Below, one piece after another: positions 37,503 to 45,763 of a stretch of 64,000 bases of DNA. Under the pieces are notes generated by a model. The model was given only the letters and a program-made list of their open reading frames with translations. It was not told where the DNA came from and did not search any database. Origin of the DNA: Planctomycetota bacterium. Lineage in GTDB: Bacteria; Planctomycetota; UBA1135; GCA-002686595. Position numbers and translations under genes: made by a program. The stretch covers positions 1 to 64,000 of the forward strand of contig JACKHT010000001.1 of assembly GCA_020638855.1 (NCBI GenBank). The letters are read 5' to 3'. Position 1 is the first letter of the stretch. Each line of letters begins with the position of its first letter.

Positions 37503-38216
37503 CTAGTAGTCGATGTCGTTCTTCGAAACGATCAGGATGACTTCGCTGACACCCTCGACCTGCTTCATCGAGGACACGAACTTCTCGGCATCGGACTCCT
37601 CTTCGAGCTGGATGTCGTAGGTCAGCTTGAGCAATTGGCCATCGCCCGAGGGTTCAATGTTGAGCAGGTTGGAGCGCTTGGAGGCTTCTTTGATGCGTTC
37701 CAGGTACCCGCTCGAGTCCGCGTTCTGGTCGAACACAAAGCGCAGGATGAACTCGCTCTTGTACAAGGCACCGAAGTTGGTCAGGTCCAAGAACCAGGCG
37801 ACGCTACAGATGAACACCAAACCGACCCCTGCCAGCAGGTAGTTCGAGGTCCCCGCCGCCATGCCCAAAGCCAAGGCTGCAAAGACAAAGGCCGTATCCT
37901 TGGTGTCCTTCACGACCGTCCGGAAGCGGATGATCGAAAGCGCGCCGACCAAGGCAAAGGCCCGGGCGAGGCTGGATCCGATCACCATCATCACGAGGGC
38001 CACGACCAGCGCCACGTAGACGATGGTCTGGGTGAACGACTGGCTGTACGAAAGCCCCTTGTGGGTGGCGCGGTACACGTAAGCCACCAGCACCCCGAGC
38101 ACCGTCGCCAAGGCGGCGTTGATCAGGATTTCTTGGGGCGTCAGAGCAAAGGCGTGGGCGGCAGCTTGGTTCGCCGGATCGGTGAAAGCCGATCCCTGAA
38201 GAAACGCAAAGGGCAT
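37503..38216 (-). CDS. DUF4956 membrane protein
   Basis: 237-residue inner-membrane protein with four predicted helices in the first 150 residues and a soluble C-terminal domain (about 160-237). The family's central signature is present: SSLARAFALVGALSIIRFR followed by TVVKDTKDTAFVFAALALG, with the charged pair in a membrane context. The C-terminal part (LLKLTYDIQ ... VEGVSEVILIVSKND) looks like the ferredoxin-fold regulatory domain of MgtC-type proteins. From memory, DUF4956 genes often lie next to VTC-type polyphosphate polymerase and CotH genes in Firmicutes and others, and this operon fits: 24 bases after the VTC gene and 10 before the TPR gene. It may form the membrane channel or anchor for the polymer. 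Its function is unproven. Confidence 0.86.
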   Translation of the reverse strand: MPFAFLQGSAFTDPANQAAAHAFALTPQEILINAALATVLGVLVAYVYRATHKGLSYSQSFTQTIVYVALVVALVMMVIGSSLARAFALVGALSIIRFRTVVKDTKDTAFVFAALALGMAAGTSNYLLAGVGLVFICSVAWFLDLTNFGALYKSEFILRFVFDQNADSSGYLERIKEASKRSNLLNIEPSGDGQLLKLTYDIQLEEESDAEKFVSSMKQVEGVSEVILIVSKNDIDY

Positions 38217-38240
38217 GATTGGGTCGAGTAGGGGGTAGGA

Positions 38241-38984
38241 TCAGTCGTCGCTGGCGATTTCCAGGGCGATCGTTCCTTCGCAGATCTTGGAGAAGGACAA
38301 TCGCCGCAGTTCATAACCTTGGATGATGCGGTGGAACCAGGAGGGCAGGTGGTGGCGGAATTTGACCTCCATCACCGTGTAGCCTGGAACCAACCGAACC
38401 GAACGGTCGGTGCTCTTGGGAAACAGGCTCGTTGTGCGGGTCGCCTGCAATTCTTCGTCAAACGTGAGTCGAAAGTCGGGGTCGAAGCGGCTCACGAACG
38501 GACGCCGTTGGTAGTCGATCAGCGCGTAGGGCTGGATCCGGCGGCGGAACCGTTGGAAGCAAAATTCCTGGTGGATCGGGCCGGGATGGCAACGTGCCAT
38601 GACCAATTCCGCCAGCTCATCCCCCCCCACGTACGACTCATCGATGCCCATATCCATGGGAGTACGGTGCTTGACGACGAGGTTGTTGTTGCGTCCTTTG
38701 ATCTCGAGGAAGCGGGGAACCGGTTCGCTCGGATCGGTGGTATACGTGCGGATCCGGAATTTGGAGCGCACCATGTGCCCATCGACCTTGTTCCGGAAGG
38801 CCGTCAGGTTGCGGTCATCAAAGTACAGGCTGCGAACCAGGTAGCGATGGTCGGGCCGGTCGGCCACGAAGGGGTCGTACTCCACAAAGTGGTTGAGTTC
38901 CGATTCGACCTCGAGCCTCAATGCCCGTGGCAGGAGGTATTTGAACTCGAAGCGAGAGAAGTGAAGTTTGGTGGAGACCGCCAT
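38241..38984 (-). CDS. VTC-domain polyphosphate polymerase
   Basis: 247-residue soluble tunnel-fold (VTC/CYTH-like) protein, related to the catalytic domain of the yeast Vtc4 polyphosphate polymerase, which makes polyphosphate from ATP. Basic and acidic residues that line the tunnel are in place: R11, E13 and K15 (SRFEFKYLL), K66, R73, K75, R77 and R79 (MVRSKFRIRTY), E94 and K96 (FLEIKGR), K105, R160, E206 and K208 (VMEVKF), and S232-K233 (SFSKICEG). Length matches bacterial single-domain members; there is no SPX domain. It is the first gene of the operon VTC - DUF4956 - TPR - CotH. As the enzyme needs a membrane partner to move the chain, DUF4956 is the obvious candidate. No ppk gene is in the window. 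Confidence 0.88.
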   Translation of the reverse strand: MAVSTKLHFSRFEFKYLLPRALRLEVESELNHFVEYDPFVADRPDHRYLVRSLYFDDRNLTAFRNKVDGHMVRSKFRIRTYTTDPSEPVPRFLEIKGRNNNLVVKHRTPMDMGIDESYVGGDELAELVMARCHPGPIHQEFCFQRFRRRIQPYALIDYQRRPFVSRFDPDFRLTFDEELQATRTTSLFPKSTDRSVRLVPGYTVMEVKFRHHLPSWFHRIIQGYELRRLSFSKICEGTIALEIASDD

Positions 38985-39164
38985 GACGCCGAACCCGCGC
39001 CACGTACGCGAGCGGGATCGTAAAGGGTATGCGAAGGAAGGGCTAAGATCCTACCCCCCTCCTGGGGACTTGGCGATGGACAAGCGGTCCATGACCAGGG
39101 TTGGGTCATTCGTGGAAGCGGGATGCCTTTTTGGGGCATGGCTGGGAGTGGGGTCCGAGCCACT

Positions 39165-39194
39165 GCCCGGCCTGGGCCACCGGTTCGGCCGGGC
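39165..39194 (-). terminator. hairpin downstream of the patatin-ferredoxin gene
   Basis: The arms gcccggcc (39165-39172) and ggccgggc (39187-39194) are perfectly complementary around a 14-base loop. It lies 66 bases past the stop of the patatin fusion (minus strand) and upstream of the VTC operon. There is no T-run, so this is only a candidate terminator. Confidence 0.35.
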
Positions 39195-39259
39195 TTCTCA
39201 ATACTGGCTCCGGCTCACCCCGCCCGCCCAGCCAATGGAGACCCGAAGTCCGGGTCCGT

Positions 39260-40396
39260 TTACAGATTCCCAAGTCGAATCGCAGAAGTCGGGCAATTGC
39301 GCGCGCAGGCGTGGTCCCGGGTGCACTCGTAGTTGTGGGGCTTGAGCACGGTCGCAGGAATGGCCTGCAGGGCCCCAAACCCCTCGGTCTCGCACACCAT
39401 TTGGCAGACCCCACATCCCACGCAGGCGGAGGGGTCCAGGTGCAGGCTCACGTAGTCGCGGGGTTCCACCGGGCAGCTCAGGCCTTCCGCCCCTTGCAGC
39501 CAAATGTCGTCGCGGGTCAGCGGGTGCGAAGTCAACACGCGTTCGGCTGCCTGCTCCCCGGCATCGATCACGTCGGGGACCTCGGCAAAGTCAAAGCGGT
39601 GCAGGTGACCGACCTTGGGCTGGATCAGGACCACCCCCTCACCCCCGTGCATGTGCAACATTTGCTCGACGATCACCTCCTGGGTGATCTCGAACGAGCG
39701 GAAAAGCGAGCCAATGGCGCGCTTTTTGTACTTGGGGGCCGAGAAGTTGCCTTTGATCGACAGGTCCACAGCGATGATGCGCTGGGGAGCCAACATGCGA
39801 GCCCAACGCAGGGGTAGGGGGTCCACGATGCCCCCATCCATGTAGTGCTTGCCACCGCGCTCGAAGGGCTCGAACACCCCTGGCAGCGCGCAGGAGGCGT
39901 AGACCGCATCCACCAGCGACACATCTTGGAAACCTGGCGCCCCCCAAAAGAGGTTGGCCCCCGTCTCAAGGCAAACCGAATTGCACCAAAACGGCATTTG
40001 TAGGTCGGCGAAGCCCCCCTCGGGCAGAATGCGGGTCAAGCTCTCGCGGAAGGTATCCCCCTGGTACATGCTCGGGGTACGGATGCCCTTGAACAGGAAT
40101 TTGATCGTGTTCAGCCGGATGTAGTCCTCCTTGCGCAGGTTGCAGACGATCTCCTCGATTTCGTCGAGGTCCTTGCCCCCTGCCACCATGGCGCCGATCA
40201 GCGACCCAATCGAGGTCCCCACCACCGCATCAAAGGGAATCCGTAGGCGCTCCAGGGCACGCAACACCCCCACGTGCGCCATCCCGCGCATTCCACCCCC
40301 ACCCAGAACCAACACCGTATGGATGTTCTGGGGGAAGATTCCGGGCGCGGGTAGGCCCTCGGAACGGGGGGGAACGGAAGTAAAGCGGGAGGCCAT
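39260..40396 (-). CDS. patatin-like phospholipase fused to a ferredoxin domain
   Basis: 378 residues. Residues 26-230 are a patatin/RssA-type lipase: oxyanion loop GGGGMRG, nucleophile S62 in GTSIG and catalytic D187 in MDGG. Residues 305-378 are a two-cluster ferredoxin module: the first motif C325-x2-C328-x2-C331-x3-C335 is complete (CVGCGVCQMVC). The second is C358-x2-D361-x2-C364-x3-C368-P (CTRDHACARNCP), with aspartate at the second ligand position, as in the cluster of Pyrococcus furiosus ferredoxin. The protein has no signal peptide, so it acts in the cytoplasm. It is upstream of the kinase on the same strand order but separated by a 16-bp palindrome. A redox-controlled lipase is a plausible reading; nothing shows it directly. 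Confidence 0.85.
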   Translation of the reverse strand: MASRFTSVPPRSEGLPAPGIFPQNIHTVLVLGGGGMRGMAHVGVLRALERLRIPFDAVVGTSIGSLIGAMVAGGKDLDEIEEIVCNLRKEDYIRLNTIKFLFKGIRTPSMYQGDTFRESLTRILPEGGFADLQMPFWCNSVCLETGANLFWGAPGFQDVSLVDAVYASCALPGVFEPFERGGKHYMDGGIVDPLPLRWARMLAPQRIIAVDLSIKGNFSAPKYKKRAIGSLFRSFEITQEVIVEQMLHMHGGEGVVLIQPKVGHLHRFDFAEVPDVIDAGEQAAERVLTSHPLTRDDIWLQGAEGLSCPVEPRDYVSLHLDPSACVGCGVCQMVCETEGFGALQAIPATVLKPHNYECTRDHACARNCPTSAIRLGNL

Positions 40397-40478
40397 GGAC
40401 GCAGCTAGGGAGCCAGCCTAGCTCCCCCGCGAACCCCATCGAAAGGAATCCCTCCCAGCTTGAGCCTCGAGCCCAACC

Positions 40479-40498
40479 GTGGGAGCGGCCGCTCCCAT
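40479..40498. promoter_or_regulatory. 16-bp perfect palindrome in the spacer upstream of the patatin fusion
   Basis: gggagcggccgctccc (40481-40496) is fully self-complementary, with one further A-T pair outside. It lies between the Ser/Thr kinase stop (40507) and the patatin start (40396). It could be a dimeric-regulator site or a loopless hairpin; no promoter elements are seen around it. Confidence 0.4.
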
Positions 40499-40506
40499 CG
40501 TTCGGC

Positions 40507-43380
40507 CTACTGGGCTCCCGCCCGGGTGGCCCATTGGTTGGCAGCATCCTGGTCCCCCTGCCGGCGGAAGAACTCCGCCAGGAATCCCGCCACGGCCCGT
40601 GCGCCCCCATTCTCTCCCGTCCCTTCGAACTCCCCGAAGGCGGTTTCGAGCGCGGCCTGCGCGACGTCGGCTTGGTTGCAAACCTCCAAGCACCGACCGT
40701 ACTGGTACAGCGCCAAAAGGGTTTCTCGAGCGGCGTGGCCCAGGTCCTCGCGCTTGCCTTCATAGACGGCCTTGTACAACGGCAACGCCTGTTCGTAGTC
40801 GGGGATCTGCGACAAGGACCGAGCCAGCTGCTCCTGCATGAAGACGCGCGAGTTGAGCGAGGCGTTGGGATCGGCCAAGACCACGTCGGTTTGCTTTTGC
40901 AAAATCTCAAGGCAGCGCTCGGGGTTGCCCCGCATCAACTCCACGTACGACTGGCGCACACGCAAGTCGCACACCATGCGGTGCGAGGCCGGCCAGTCCT
41001 TTTGGTACTGCTCGTCGACCAAGTCCAGCCAATGCATGGCTTCGTCGAAGCGTTGGGCTTGGGTCAGGACCAACGAGAGTCCTACCGCTGCATCCGAGAC
41101 CCGGATGTCCGTGGGCTCCAGAACCTTTTTGAGGATCTGGTAGCTTTGTTCCATGGCCTCGATGGCTTCGTCCGGTTTGCCCTCGGCCATGTAGAGCTGC
41201 CCCAGCTCACCCAAGGATTGAGCCACCGGAGCCGAATTCTCGAGCTGCGTACCACGGAAGAAGGCACGCGTCTTCTCCAAGAAGGGCTTGGCCTTGTCGA
41301 ATTGCCGCGAACGTAGGTATGCGCCACCCAAGTCCATCCAAACCAGGGTCGCTTGCAGGCTGTCGGCGCCATACCGGCTCTCGACTTCGCTGAGAGCGCT
41401 CTCCAGCTCGGCCACCCCCTCATCCACGCGCCCCATGTAGCCAAAGGTGCGCGCCCGACCCAAACGGGCTTGGAACAGGTTCTCAGGGTCCAGCTCGGGG
41501 GTAGGTGCGAGGTCCGCAATCAACTGCTCGAACCCTTCCAGCGCCTCTTGGAACGAACCCGCGATGGTCAACGCCTCGCTGGCCTGGCGCCGACAAGTGT
41601 GGGTGAACTTCGAGTCGACCCCAAAGCTGGAAGCGATACGGTCGATTTGCTGGTTCAACTCCGCGCGGGCTTCGGCGGAAAACTCCCCAAAGCCCTGGGC
41701 CAGCCTGCGCGACCAATCCACCCCGAGGAAGGTCTGGCTGTCAGGGCCTTCCAGCTCGAGGGCCAACTCACACGCCCGCTCCAAGAATGGCAATGCGAGC
41801 GCACTTTGGTCGAGCCCCAAGTAGGTCTGCCCCACTAGGGCTTGCAGGGCGAATTCGACCTCGGGCTGACCCGCGAACCGTTCGCGCAACCGGCTGTAGG
41901 ACCCACCCAACACGTCCACAACCCGTGTTTGGGGTCCATAGAATCCCTCCACTCCCTTGCCCCCCGGCGACCCCAGCAATTCCTCGACGAACCCGCGCAC
42001 GGCAGCGGCCACTTGCTCTTTGGCTTCGGCCAACTTGCGGGCCTCCACGGCGCGCTGCTCCGCTTCCACCGCCAGCTTGCGCTGGGCGGCTTCGGCTTCG
42101 AAGGCCTTGACCGCGTTTTGCGCTTCGATCGTTTGGGCGGCCGCAGCCTTCTGAGCGCGCGACATGCCCCAAAGGGTTCCCGTCAAACCTAGAACCAGGG
42201 CTACCAAGAGGGCGACCAGCGCTCCCACCAAGCCCCGGTTGCGGCGCGCAAACTTGGACAGCTGATAGCGTGCGGTGGCAGGGCGGGCCACGATCGGCAA
42301 GTCTTTGAGGTAGCGCCGCAGGTCAGCAGCCAACTCCGCAGCCGAGTCGTAGCGGCGCCGGGGTTCCTTGTCCATGGCCTTGGCCACGATGGTCTCCAAG
42401 TCCCCGCGACAGGCGGGCTCCAAGCTCGAGAGCGGATCGGGTTCCTCCTCGGCGATCGCGCGAAGCATCTCCGGCAAGGTGTAGCGGGACGACGGAAAAG
42501 GAAGCTCGCCCCCCAAGCATTGGTACAACAGCGCCCCCAGGCTGTACACATCGGTTCGCGTATCGAGCGCACTCGAATCCCCAGCGACTTGCTCGGGACT
42601 CATGTAAGGCACCGTCCCCACCAACTCCCCCGAGCGGGTTTGCATGGTTTCCAAATCGTTGGCCTCAAGCCCGCGGGCGATACCAAAGTCGAGGATCTTG
42701 GGCACCCCCGCTTCGGTGACGAGGATGTTGGCGGGTTTGAGGTCGCGATGCAGCACTCCCTTTTGGTGCGCGTGGTGCACGCCATCGCAAACCTGTGCCA
42801 ACAACTCCACGCGCGCCGCCAGCGACAACCGGTGCGAACGAATGTGGCTCCAAAGGTCTTGGCCTTCGACGAACTCCATCGCCAAGTAGGGCCGCTCGCT
42901 GCCATCCTCCCAAGTCACACTGCCCGCCTGGAACACCTGGGCCACGTTGACATGCTGCAACCGGCCCAGCCAATCGGCTTCATGCTCGAAGCGACGGCGC
43001 GATTCGGCGCCTTGGAACCCCGGAGGCAGCATCTTGAGGGCCACATCCCGGCTGGGGTTGTCTTGGCGTGCTCGGAACACCAAGCCCATCCCACCACGGG
43101 CGATCAGCGCCTCGATCCGGTAGGGCCCCACCGTCTTTCCGATCCAGGTGCGCGCATCCTCCTGGAAGTCCGAGTCCGCCATAGCATGGGCCCCCCCGGT
43201 CGGGAGGAAGGTGCCGTCGGCATCGTGGGCAGCGAGCAGGTCGAGCACCTCGGCTTCGAGGTCGGAATCCGCCCCACAGGCCTCTTTGACGTGGGCTCGG
43301 CGCTGGCCCTTGGGCAAGTCCAAGGCGGATTCAAATACGTTTCGGGCACGGGCGTGCCAGTCGGAGTCAAAGGCTTGCAT
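40507..43380 (-). CDS. membrane-spanning Ser/Thr protein kinase with C-terminal TPR repeats
   Basis: 957-residue PknB-type kinase. Residues 1-60 are a helical N-terminal domain, followed by the kinase (84-375): glycine loop ARGGMGLVF, K116 in VALKML, HRDLKPAN at 211-218, DFG at 231-233 and the activation-segment end GTVPYMSPEQ. One membrane helix lies at about 383-404, so the kinase is cytoplasmic and the rest (405-957) is outside. After an alanine- and glutamate-rich coiled stretch, TPR-like repeats fill 480-950, including a conserved block YGADSLQATLVWMDLGGAYL (shortened here). This layout is typical of Planctomycetota kinases. It probably phosphorylates cytoplasmic targets in response to an extracytoplasmic signal; the FHA protein at 3.7 kb is one possible partner. 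The gene stands alone, upstream of the patatin fusion on the same strand. Confidence 0.93.
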   Translation of the reverse strand: MQAFDSDWHARARNVFESALDLPKGQRRAHVKEACGADSDLEAEVLDLLAAHDADGTFLPTGGAHAMADSDFQEDARTWIGKTVGPYRIEALIARGGMGLVFRARQDNPSRDVALKMLPPGFQGAESRRRFEHEADWLGRLQHVNVAQVFQAGSVTWEDGSERPYLAMEFVEGQDLWSHIRSHRLSLAARVELLAQVCDGVHHAHQKGVLHRDLKPANILVTEAGVPKILDFGIARGLEANDLETMQTRSGELVGTVPYMSPEQVAGDSSALDTRTDVYSLGALLYQCLGGELPFPSSRYTLPEMLRAIAEEEPDPLSSLEPACRGDLETIVAKAMDKEPRRRYDSAAELAADLRRYLKDLPIVARPATARYQLSKFARRNRGLVGALVALLVALVLGLTGTLWGMSRAQKAAAAQTIEAQNAVKAFEAEAAQRKLAVEAEQRAVEARKLAEAKEQVAAAVRGFVEELLGSPGGKGVEGFYGPQTRVVDVLGGSYSRLRERFAGQPEVEFALQALVGQTYLGLDQSALALPFLERACELALELEGPDSQTFLGVDWSRRLAQGFGEFSAEARAELNQQIDRIASSFGVDSKFTHTCRRQASEALTIAGSFQEALEGFEQLIADLAPTPELDPENLFQARLGRARTFGYMGRVDEGVAELESALSEVESRYGADSLQATLVWMDLGGAYLRSRQFDKAKPFLEKTRAFFRGTQLENSAPVAQSLGELGQLYMAEGKPDEAIEAMEQSYQILKKVLEPTDIRVSDAAVGLSLVLTQAQRFDEAMHWLDLVDEQYQKDWPASHRMVCDLRVRQSYVELMRGNPERCLEILQKQTDVVLADPNASLNSRVFMQEQLARSLSQIPDYEQALPLYKAVYEGKREDLGHAARETLLALYQYGRCLEVCNQADVAQAALETAFGEFEGTGENGGARAVAGFLAEFFRRQGDQDAANQWATRAGAQ

Positions 43381-43427
43381 AGGGAGTTTCCTGGGCCCCT
43401 AGCCTAACAACTCGTCGGGAACCCGTC

Positions 43428-44213
43428 CTAGCCGCGCAAAGCTTGCTCCAAAGCCAGGTTGGCATCGGTCTTGGAGTCGCGGTACTTGACGATCACCGCG
43501 CAACCCAACGCCAGCCCCAGCCGTTGTGCAAAGTCCCCCCCCGCGGGCCGAGATCCCGGCACCACCACCGCGTTCTCGGGAATCCGGAGCGGGGCATCCC
43601 CTTGCCCTCGCAGCTCCACTTCGTGGACCAAGTCGAACACCCGGGTGCTGGCGGTCAGGATCACCCCCGCCGCGAGCACAGCTCGACGACCGATGCAGAT
43701 GCCCTCATAGAGCCCCACTCCGCCCCCCAGGAATGCTCCGTCCTCGACGATCACGGGCTGGGCGCCGATGGGTTCCAACACCCCACCGATTTGCACCGCA
43801 GCCGAAACGTGCACGTCTTCTCCCACCTGGGCACAGGAGCCCACCAGCGCGTGGCTGTCGATCATGCTGCCCGCGCCAATGTGAGCCCCGACGTTGACGT
43901 ACATTGGCGGCATGCACACCACCCCGGGCCCCAAGTAGGCGCCGCGACGGATGGCGGAGCCACCGGGCACCACGCGCACTTCGCTTGCTGCATCCCAAGC
44001 GCGCACGGGAAAGGCCATCTTGTCGCGGAAAGGAGAGGGAGAATGGGCGAGGCCTGAGCCATCCATGGCCACCACCGGGCTCGAACGGAAGATGTCCAAG
44101 ATCCCCTGCTTGACCCAAGCGTGTACCTGCCAACCGTCGGCCCCCGGGGTGGCGGCGCGAACTTCCCCGCGTTCGAGCGCGTCGAGCAGGGCCTCCCCGC
44201 TCAGGTGTTGCAC
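43428..44213 (-). CDS. dapD: tetrahydrodipicolinate N-succinyltransferase DapD
   Basis: Transfers succinyl from succinyl-CoA to tetrahydrodipicolinate in lysine and meso-diaminopimelate synthesis. 261 residues from a GTG at 44213, which has AGGGAG six bases upstream and overlaps the dapE stop by 13 bases. The left-handed beta-helix of hexapeptide repeats is clear (for example NVGAHIGAGSMIDSHALVG, then SCAQVGEDVHVS and QIGGVLEPIGAQP), and the catalytic-region pattern matches E. coli DapD closely. Its position as the last gene of an operon that makes succinyl-CoA from propionyl-CoA is striking: the mutase supplies its co-substrate. DapC, the transaminase between DapD and DapE, is not in the window. 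Confidence 0.93.
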   Translation of the reverse strand: MQHLSGEALLDALERGEVRAATPGADGWQVHAWVKQGILDIFRSSPVVAMDGSGLAHSPSPFRDKMAFPVRAWDAASEVRVVPGGSAIRRGAYLGPGVVCMPPMYVNVGAHIGAGSMIDSHALVGSCAQVGEDVHVSAAVQIGGVLEPIGAQPVIVEDGAFLGGGVGLYEGICIGRRAVLAAGVILTASTRVFDLVHEVELRGQGDAPLRIPENAVVVPGSRPAGGDFAQRLGLALGCAVIVKYRDSKTDANLALEQALRG

Positions 44214-45235
44214 GGAGCACTCCCTAGGCGCGCCAACAACTCGCTGGCCGTTTGGACGTGGCGAGGAACCAACTCGGCGAGTTCCTTGCGCGACACCTTT
44301 TCGTGGTCGGTGTGCGCATCGAGGATCGATCCGGCCCCAAAGAGCAGCGGGGTTCCCCAACGGGGCAAGTGCGGAGCATCGGTTCCAAAGGCCACCAAGT
44401 CGCTCGGCTCGCCCTCGGGCACGAGGAACTCGACCGGTCCATAGGCGTTGCCGACGGCTTCCATTTCCACATGGGGACCGAGGCAAGCGGCAATGCGCGC
44501 TTCCACCCGGTCCGGGGTCTCGACCGCACGCAAGAGGAAACTCAAGCTCGCCCGATCGGCCACCACGTTCGGAGCGACCCCCCCTTCGACCACCCCCAAG
44601 TTGAGGGTCGCCGGGCCAAACAACGGGTGCGTGCCCCAGTCCGCGTCGAGGGCCCGCACCCCGGCCCGCAGAATCTCGTGCACGGCCGAAGGTCCGATGC
44701 TTTGCGACGAGTGCCCCGCCACCCCGTGGGCGTGCAGAACCCCGTGGTAGAGCCCCTTGTGCCCGCGCACGAAGCGCGAGCCGGTGGGTTCACCCACGAT
44801 GGTGTAGCACGGGTTCCAGGGATCGGCCAAGCTCCGATTGGCGAGTTTGGCTCCGTCCGAAAGGTCCTCTTCCCCCACGGTGAACAGGAAGCCCACGCGA
44901 TCGTCACCCCGGGCGAGCAGCTCGGCCCCCGCGAAGGCCATCGCAGCCGCTTGCCCCTTGGCATCGCAGGCCCCGCGCCCATGGATGTGATCACCGTCGA
45001 TGCGGTGACCGTAGTACGGCGGCACCGTGTCCAAGTGCGTACAAAAAATGACCTGGGGCTTGCCCGCCTGGGCCAGCACGTTGAAGCGACCCGGCTCCAA
45101 TTCCTGACGCTCCACCGCAAACCCGAAGCGCTCGAGCTGGCGGGCGAGGGCATCGGCGTAATCGCCCTCATGGCCGGTGACCGACGGCAACTCGATCCAA
45201 TCGATCAGCGTTTGTTCGAGCAAAGAAGTCTTCAT
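44201..45235 (-). CDS. dapE: succinyl-diaminopimelate desuccinylase DapE (M20 family)
   Basis: 344-residue zinc amidohydrolase of the M20 family. Metal ligands and base are visible: THLDTVP, the D of GACDAKG, GEED (catalytic Glu pair), VGEPTG and the C-terminal HTDHE. Acetylornithine deacetylases look alike, but adjacency and overlap with dapD make DapE the better call. It releases succinate and LL-diaminopimelate in the cytoplasm. It starts 15 bases after the biotin carboxyl carrier gene stop, so it is in the same transcript. Confidence 0.86.
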   Translation of the reverse strand: MKTSLLEQTLIDWIELPSVTGHEGDYADALARQLERFGFAVERQELEPGRFNVLAQAGKPQVIFCTHLDTVPPYYGHRIDGDHIHGRGACDAKGQAAAMAFAGAELLARGDDRVGFLFTVGEEDLSDGAKLANRSLADPWNPCYTIVGEPTGSRFVRGHKGLYHGVLHAHGVAGHSSQSIGPSAVHEILRAGVRALDADWGTHPLFGPATLNLGVVEGGVAPNVVADRASLSFLLRAVETPDRVEARIAACLGPHVEMEAVGNAYGPVEFLVPEGEPSDLVAFGTDAPHLPRWGTPLLFGAGSILDAHTDHEKVSRKELAELVPRHVQTASELLARLGSAPCNT

Positions 45236-45250
45236 GGAGCGTCCTAGGGA

Positions 45251-45763
45251 TCAGCTTTCGAGGCCTCGCAAGACCACCAACACCGCTCCCGCCGGCACGG
45301 TGTCACCCGCTTTGACGTGTACGCTGGCCACGACGGCCGGAGCCACCGCCAGGATTTCGTTTTGCATTTTCATGGCCTCGAGAATGAGGATCGGTTGGCC
45401 GGCCTCGACCTGTTGCCCCTCTTGCACCAGCACCTCGACCACGATTCCGGGCATCACGGCTTCCAGCGGACCACCCCCGCCGAGCGCGGCTTTGGCGGCC
45501 AGACTGGCAGCCCGCTCGCGCTCGTCTTCCATGTGCAGCGCATAGGCGTGGCCCGCCAGGGTCGCATGCACCTGGTGCGTGGTCCCTTCGATCGAAATGC
45601 CGTAGCTCTTGCCAGCGTGCATGAGGATCACTTGGCCCAGGGCATCCGCAGCGCGGTAGTCCACCTCCATGGGCTCGCCATCGATGAGCATCACGCGTTT
45701 GCCGGCCACATGGCTGAGCTCGACTTCAAACTCTCGGCCGTCGACTTGAACAAAGAGTTTCAT
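45251..45763 (-). CDS. biotin carboxyl carrier subunit of propionyl-/acetyl-CoA carboxylase
   Basis: 170-residue biotinyl protein. The biotin attachment motif is EAMKM with the modified lysine at K132, inside a lipoyl-fold domain (about 100-168). The N-terminal 95 residues form a beta-rich adaptor domain similar to that of propionyl-CoA carboxylase alpha chains, ending in an alanine-rich linker. Its ATG overlaps the biotin carboxylase stop as ATGA, so the two subunits, fused in many bacteria, are separate but coupled here. It acts with the carboxyltransferase encoded upstream. Confidence 0.9.
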   Translation of the reverse strand: MKLFVQVDGREFEVELSHVAGKRVMLIDGEPMEVDYRAADALGQVILMHAGKSYGISIEGTTHQVHATLAGHAYALHMEDERERAASLAAKAALGGGGPLEAVMPGIVVEVLVQEGQQVEAGQPILILEAMKMQNEILAVAPAVVASVHVKAGDTVPAGAVLVVLRGLES

